9,227 nucleotides of DNA from Acidobacteria bacterium CG_4_9_14_3_um_filter_49_7 (GTDB taxonomy: Bacteria > Acidobacteriota > Holophagae > Thermotomaculales > Thermotomaculaceae). The stretch spans positions 1-9,227 of the forward strand of contig PFTO01000165.1 in NCBI GenBank assembly GCA_002789615.1, given 5' to 3'. The notes below the pieces were generated by a model. It made no database searches, had not been told where the DNA came from, and worked only from the letters and a program-made list of their open reading frames with translations. Within the stretch, counting starts at the first letter, position 1, and every line of letters starts with the position of its first letter. The position numbers were made by a program, and so were the translations under genes. This document shows positions 6,223-9,227 of this stretch, in pieces.

Positions 6223-6995
6223 TGGGTTTTGACGCGGAGCTCATCCAGCTTTTTTCGGGCGAGTCGTGCCTCCTGAGACAACGGAAATTTCTTAATTAAG
6301 TCCTGAAGTTCCACCACGCCGACGCCAATACTGTTGGAAGCCAGCAGACTGAGACCCTTGCGCAGTATTGCCGCGGGGAGCACATCACTGTCCGGATAAT
6401 CGTTGATAACCTTCTCAAACTGGGCGATAGCATCCCGGTATTTTTCTTGTTCGTAGTAACACAGCCCCAGCCAGTAAAGGGCGTTGTCCACTTTGTCTGA
6501 ATCCGGATAGTTGGTAGCAAAATCCTTGAACCCGATGGCGGCAACGTCGTAATGGCCTTGCAGGTAGTTGGTATAAGCGGAGGAAAACACAATGTCCGGC
6601 GAACCGATATGCTGCATCGACTGTGTAGCTGTGGACTGACTGTCCGGCTGTCCCGTTTCCGGCACCTTTCCCGGTCCCGGTCCGTTCAGATTTATAATCT
6701 TGCCGAGTAGTATGGTCATCTTGTCGTTGAGATCCCGAACCCGCTCAAACAGAATGTTGATATTTCCGTTGATTTCCTCCAGGGTGGCCTGCATGTCCGC
6801 CTGGGTCCGGTTGGCAGTTTCCCCGTTTTCAGTGTTGCTCCCAAGTTGTTCAATTGCCTTGGTCTGTTCCGCCTGATCTTTTTGAATTCTCCAGATCTGA
6901 CTCTTAATATCCGTAATGTCCTGGGCAAGATTGGACTGTTCCACGCAGGATACTGCTGTCATGAGCAGCAGTGTCGCCGCAATCCATTTCAACAT
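6219..6995 (-). CDS. cpoB: Tol-Pal system TPR protein CpoB/YbgF
   Basis: A 258-residue exported protein that coordinates peptidoglycan synthesis and outer-membrane constriction in the Tol-Pal system. It begins with a signal peptide ending MTAVSC; Cys17 may be lipidated, though the box is weak (Ala at -3) and most CpoB proteins are soluble periplasmic. Residues about 20-105 are polar and heptad-like (coiled-coil trimerisation region), and 105-130 form a Gly/Pro/Gln/Ser linker. From 133, three TPR-like units follow: AYTNYLQGHYDVAAIGFKDF, ALYWLGLCYYEQEKYRDAIA, and ILRKGLSLLASNSIGVGVVE, each closed by a YPDS- or FPLS-type turn. This is the standard tol_pal_ybgF layout. GGGAGG sits 4 bases before the ATG. 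The gene starts 9 bases after pal, its usual partner, and overlaps the GHMP kinase downstream. Confidence 0.92.
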   Translation of the reverse strand: MLKWIAATLLLMTAVSCVEQSNLAQDITDIKSQIWRIQKDQAEQTKAIEQLGSNTENGETANRTQADMQATLEEINGNINILFERVRDLNDKMTILLGKIINLNGPGPGKVPETGQPDSQSTATQSMQHIGSPDIVFSSAYTNYLQGHYDVAAIGFKDFATNYPDSDKVDNALYWLGLCYYEQEKYRDAIAQFEKVINDYPDSDVLPAAILRKGLSLLASNSIGVGVVELQDLIKKFPLSQEARLARKKLDELRVKTQ

Positions 6996-7004
6996 AATGC
7001 CTCC

Positions 7005-7559
7005 CTATTTCTCCACAATCACGAAGTGGCATCGGCGGTTCTGGGACCATGCCCATTCTCCATCGCCCTGGACTTTCGGCCGCATTTCTCCATAGCTGAT
7101 GGTTCTCATGCGGGTTGACAAAATCCCAAGGGAAATCAGGTAGTTCTTGACACTTGTGGCGCGCCGGTCACCCAGTGCCATATTGTATTGTTCTGTCCCT
7201 CTTTCATCGCAATGCCCCTCAATGACAATCTTAACACTGGGATGCTGCTGGAGCCACTCGGCATGTTTTGCCAGCATATCCCGGGTAGAGCCGGTCAGGA
7301 CGGACTTGTCAAAGTCGAAATAAACATCCTGAAGTGTTTCTTCCCGGTTAAGATCATCAACGCTCTTGCCTGAAAACGTATTGTTTCCCAGTGTGTTTTC
7401 ATTTATTTCGCTGTTGTCCAGTGGTGATTCGGTCACCGTCTGAGCCTCTGGTTTTGGCTGAGGCGGTGGAGCTGGACTCGGATTCGGGGCCGGGGCCTTG
7501 TGACAGGAAACTGCCAGCAGGACAACGGCACAAACAGTAAAGATTGCTCTCAATTTCAT
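7005..7559 (-). CDS. pal: Peptidoglycan-associated lipoprotein Pal
   Basis: A 184-residue outer-membrane lipoprotein that holds the outer membrane to peptidoglycan and works with Tol proteins in division. The signal peptide ends in a good lipobox, LAVSC, giving lipidated Cys19. A Pro-rich tether (20-40) and a polar spacer follow, then an OmpA-like domain (about 76-183). Key residues are VYFDFD (79-84), EGHCDERGTEQYN (114-126; Asp118) and LGDRRA (129-134; Arg132/Arg133), which bind the diaminopimelate of peptidoglycan in the family; NRRCHFVI is the final strand. The length is normal. AGGGGG lies shortly before the ATG. It is the first gene after a promoter and leads the operon; no tolB or tolQRA precedes it within the window. 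Confidence 0.95.
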   Translation of the reverse strand: MKLRAIFTVCAVVLLAVSCHKAPAPNPSPAPPPQPKPEAQTVTESPLDNSEINENTLGNNTFSGKSVDDLNREETLQDVYFDFDKSVLTGSTRDMLAKHAEWLQQHPSVKIVIEGHCDERGTEQYNMALGDRRATSVKNYLISLGILSTRMRTISYGEMRPKVQGDGEWAWSQNRRCHFVIVEK

Positions 7560-7594
7560 CTGCTTCCCCCTGTATAATTTCTGAGGTCGGGTTT

Positions 7595-7622
7595 ATTATA
7601 CCTCATCCTGTTGTTTTTTAAA
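7595..7622 (-). promoter_or_regulatory. Housekeeping-type promoter for the pal operon
   Basis: A perfect TATAAT lies at 7600-7595 on the minus strand with TTTAAA (4 of 6 matches to TTGACA) at 7622-7617, a 16-base spacing. The start of transcription would be near 7588, about 29 bases before the pal ATG. No better promoter is seen within the tightly packed genes downstream, so it probably serves all seven. Confidence 0.62.
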
Positions 7623-7711
7623 GGAAAAAGGGTGAAGAGTTCAGAAAGAACGGAGAATGCCCAGTTCGTTGATTTTCTCCACGCCCACGCAAAACGCTCA
7701 CTCTTTTTTTT

Positions 7712-7753
7712 CTTTCATTTAACATTTATCACTTAACATTCAGCACTCTGATT
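7712..7753. repeat. Degenerate 7-bp tandem repeat (TTAACAT/TTATCAC type)
   Basis: Successive heptamers read CTTTCAT, TTAACAT, TTATCAC, TTAACAT, TCAGCAC, TCTGATT. Most units share a leading T and CA at positions 5-6; TTAACAT occurs exactly twice, 14 bases apart. The last units run into the left arm of the inverted repeat at 7746. Heptameric repeats of this general kind are known in intergenic DNA of several bacterial groups, but I do not assign this one to a named family. Confidence 0.6.
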
Positions 7754-7774
7754 GCGCCGCAGGCGCAATCAGAG
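7746..7774. repeat. 13-bp perfect inverted repeat spanning the glycosyltransferase stop codon
   Basis: CTCTGATTGCGCC (7746-7758) and GGCGCAATCAGAG (7762-7774) are exact complements around a 3-base loop. The glycosyltransferase TGA (7771-7769) lies inside one arm. On the minus strand no U tract follows, so it is not a classic intrinsic terminator; it may be a REP-like element or may protect the mRNA 3' end. Confidence 0.8.
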
Positions 7775-8761
7775 GACCCAGTTGAGGACAGTTTTGTCTG
7801 CAAGAAAGGCGGCTGCCTCGGGCAGGGGGGATCCTGAAATCGGGAGAGCATTGATAATGACGGAATGTTCTGGCAGTTCCACTGACATGTCAAAAGCGCG
7901 GAGTCCCCGAACACCACTGGCAAGCCGTTTCCCTGACGGGTCTACAACGCCGTTGATTTGCAGCCCTTCTTCCAGCAATGCGTCAAGGAGGGATTTCCCA
8001 TACCGCCAGATTCCGAACAGATAGAGCGGTCGATTTGCCAGGGGATCAAATTCCCGGAAAAAACGAGCCTTCTGCCGGAAAAGACGATCCTTTTTCAAGT
8101 TGGGATTGGTTCGGATTTCCCGGTTCGGATGATCGCGCCACTGCAGAAGTCTTTCCGGAAGTTTGGCCAGTTTTGCGCCGGAGACAAACGAACGAAAAAT
8201 GAAATCGTAGTCTTCGGCAAAGCCGGTGTCCTGATACCCGCCCATGCGACGAAAGAATGAACGGGAGCCGAAAAAAGTGGGATGGACCATGGGGCTGTCC
8301 ACGTAAATGTTCCGGCGCATGTCCACATCTGTCAGGAGAGAGTTGTGCCACTTCTGAAAGCTGTGGACTCCCTGAGAGATGTTTCCGGCATCACAGAAGC
8401 AGGTGACACAACAACCGCACAAGTCCACGTCGGGGTGAGAGTGCATAAACCCAAACTGTTTCCGGATGCGGGCCGGATGCATGAGGTCATCACCGTCCAT
8501 TCTGGCGACAAAATCCCCTGTTGCGGCATTTAGTCCAATATTCAGCGCGGTGACAATCCCCTGTGATTTCGGCAATTCAATGATCTGAAGCCGGTCATCA
8601 TGTTGAAGGGAGCAGAGCTTTCTTGCAGTGTCATCGGTGGAGCCATCATTGACGACAATAACTTCCATGTCATTGAATTCCTGATCCATGACTGAGTGCA
8701 GGGCGACTTCAATATAGTCTTCCTGATTCTTTACCGGCATTATCACGGACACTCCGGGCAT
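7769..8761 (-). CDS. Family-2 glycosyltransferase with C-terminal Rossmann-like domain
   Basis: A 330-residue protein. Residues 3-220 are a GT-A fold of family GT2: VSVIMPVKNQEDYIEVALHS, VIVVNDGSTDDT (35-45), ARMDGDD (86-92, the metal-binding DxD region) and GFAEDYDFIFR (180-190, with the ED acceptor/base motif). It should transfer a sugar from a nucleotide donor to a surface glycan, lipid or protein; donor and acceptor are unknown. Residues about 235-330 form an extra domain, RPLYLFGIWRYGKSLLDAL then INGVVDPSGKRL, that resembles the Rossmann-like sugar-binding fold seen at the start of PglD-type acetyltransferases. A cluster of five cysteines (CGCCVTCFC, 115-123) is unusual. The ATG at 8761 is preferred over one at 8806 because GGAGGG stands 3 bases before it and the GT2 core starts at once. 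No signal peptide or membrane helix is seen. The gene is alone, between two terminator- or repeat-bearing gaps. Confidence 0.88.
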   Translation of the reverse strand: MPGVSVIMPVKNQEDYIEVALHSVMDQEFNDMEVIVVNDGSTDDTARKLCSLQHDDRLQIIELPKSQGIVTALNIGLNAATGDFVARMDGDDLMHPARIRKQFGFMHSHPDVDLCGCCVTCFCDAGNISQGVHSFQKWHNSLLTDVDMRRNIYVDSPMVHPTFFGSRSFFRRMGGYQDTGFAEDYDFIFRSFVSGAKLAKLPERLLQWRDHPNREIRTNPNLKKDRLFRQKARFFREFDPLANRPLYLFGIWRYGKSLLDALLEEGLQINGVVDPSGKRLASGVRGLRAFDMSVELPEHSVIINALPISGSPLPEAAAFLADKTVLNWVL

Positions 8762-8808
8762 TTTCCCTCCATGAACATGTAGGAAATTCAGCTCTATTCC
8801 CAGCATGT

Positions 8809-8817
8809 ATCATATCA
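8809..8817 (-). promoter_or_regulatory. Candidate extended -10 promoter for the glycosyltransferase
   Basis: TGATATGAT on the minus strand has the TGn extension before a 5-of-6 match to TATAAT, about 48 bases upstream of the start. There is no convincing -35, as is allowed for extended -10 promoters. Confidence 0.35.
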
Positions 8818-8890
8818 CTGTGTCCGGTGAGACGGGTGATTCCTGTGAACGGGAGGAATATGATGGCATCCAGGAAGACAGAAGAAGGCA

Positions 8891-8925
8891 TAAAAAAATG
8901 GACAGGGCTTTCTCCCTGCCCATTT
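8891..8925 (-). terminator. Intrinsic terminator after the cytochrome gene
   Basis: On the minus strand AAATGGGCAGGG (8925-8914) pairs with CCCTGTCCATTT (8907-8896) through 12 pairs including one G-U, around a 6-base loop. The T tract continues to 8892. It lies just past both candidate stops of the cytochrome reading frames. Confidence 0.88.
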
Positions 8926-8935
8926 CAGACAAAGA

Positions 8936-9227
8936 TTAAACGCTGATGGAATCAGTCATCTCCTCCATTTGGGCCATTATGGCATTGATAGCAGGAAACA
9001 CCACTGGTGCCGCCCCGTAATCCGAGCCGTGGCATGTCGCACACGATGTGTATCCATTGTGTTCGACGTAATTCCCATGGTCATTCCTCCATCCGTCCGG
9101 GTGGGGGCTAACCTCATGGGGATTCTCACCGGTTCGTCCATCGGTGTGACAGACGGAACAGTCTCCAAGGGGACCGGCCTTGCCCTGCAGCAGAACATTC
9201 TGTTCATTGTCTGGCGCGTATCCCGAA
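8936..9227 (-). CDS. Multiheme c-type cytochrome, 3' fragment with apparent frameshift
   Basis: The gene enters from the right edge. The main frame, open from 9226 to the TAA at 8936-8938, encodes two heme-attachment motifs, CSVCH and CATCH, with spacing and HxxG-rich sequence typical of periplasmic or outer-surface multiheme cytochromes of metal-reducing bacteria. After HGSDY (9017) this frame turns into non-cytochrome-like residues (AAPVVFPAINAIMAQ). Another frame of the same strand reads GGTSGVSCYQCHNGPNGGDD and stops at TGA 8952-8954, supplying a third CxxCH. One added base between 9012 and 9017 joins the two; a C there gives the smooth sequence CATCHGSDYRGGTSGVSCYQCH. So a one-base deletion, real or a sequencing error, probably broke the last heme site. 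Start, signal peptide and total heme number are outside the window. Confidence 0.8.
   Translation of the reverse strand, partial: SGYAPDNEQNVLLQGKAGPLGDCSVCHTDGRTGENPHEVSPHPDGWRNDHGNYVEHNGYTSCATCHGSDYGAAPVVFPAINAIMAQMEEMTDSISV

Larger units (their letters stand above)
7560..7768. other. Intergenic region between glycosyltransferase and pal
   Basis: Apart from the pal promoter, the heptamer repeat and the inverted repeat, this 209-base gap holds a T8 run (7704-7711) with no hairpin next to it and about 70 bases (7625-7700) in which I see no gene or clear signal. Confidence 0.6.

Noticed and set aside
7641..7697. Short minus-strand frame ending VEKINELGILRSF before a TGA
   Set aside because: It looks a little like the tail of a protein, but only 18 codons are open between two stops and no ribosome-binding site or homologue is recognised; it is too short to call a gene remnant.
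7712..7753. Heptamer repeats as a CRISPR array
   Set aside because: Units are 7 bases, contiguous and degenerate, with no spacers and no cas gene nearby.
7746..7774. Inverted repeat as a classic intrinsic terminator
   Set aside because: On the minus strand the stem is followed by TGCTGAATG, and on the plus strand by GACCCAG; neither is a U tract.
8977..9207. 76-codon minus-strand frame in the cytochrome region
   Set aside because: It is rich in Arg, Thr and Pro and has no CxxCH motif. The other two minus frames together contain all three heme motifs.

Overview
The window looks like a chromosomal segment of a Gram-negative bacterium, most likely a deltaproteobacterium of the Geobacter/Desulfuromonas (Desulfuromonadales) type. 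The grounds are a Pal/CpoB outer-membrane module, an outer-membrane beta-barrel gene behind a textbook sigma-54 (-24/-12) promoter, a CxxCH-rich c-type cytochrome and the xseA-xseB-ispA gene order. The lineage is inferred from gene content only. Every supported gene lies on the minus strand, so transcription runs from high to low coordinates.

Layout, in the direction of transcription. (1) 9227-8891: the 3' part of a multiheme c-type cytochrome, apparently frameshifted just before its last CxxCH motif, followed by a strong intrinsic terminator. (2) 8761-7769: a family-2 glycosyltransferase with an extra C-terminal domain. Its stop codon lies inside a 13-bp perfect inverted repeat that merges into a degenerate 7-bp tandem repeat. 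(3) 7622-2255: a tightly packed seven-gene unit, pal - cpoB - GHMP kinase - xseA - xseB - ispA - mntP, behind a TATAAT promoter; gene junctions are 4-, 11-, 4- and 20-bp overlaps or gaps of 1 and 9 bp. (4) 2035-1357: an outer-membrane beta-barrel gene with its own sigma-54 promoter and a perfectly symmetric bidirectional terminator. (5) 1265-1: a two-gene unit, a small DUF2065 (YjeT-like) membrane protein translationally coupled to hutH (histidine ammonia-lyase), which runs off the left edge.

Functionally, pal and cpoB serve outer-membrane anchoring and constriction at division. xseA and xseB are the two subunits of exonuclease VII. ispA supplies farnesyl diphosphate for quinones and undecaprenyl carriers. 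mntP exports manganese. The GHMP kinase probably phosphorylates a sugar and could feed envelope polysaccharide synthesis, but its substrate cannot be read from sequence. hutH begins histidine breakdown to urocanate.

I see no CRISPR array, transposase, tRNA, rRNA or phage gene. No wholly new system stands out. The points most worth a second look are the cytochrome frameshift, the sigma-54-driven porin-like gene, the repeat/palindrome that contains the glycosyltransferase stop codon, the pal-cpoB pair linked to a GHMP kinase without tol genes next to it, and a cysteine cluster in the glycosyltransferase.
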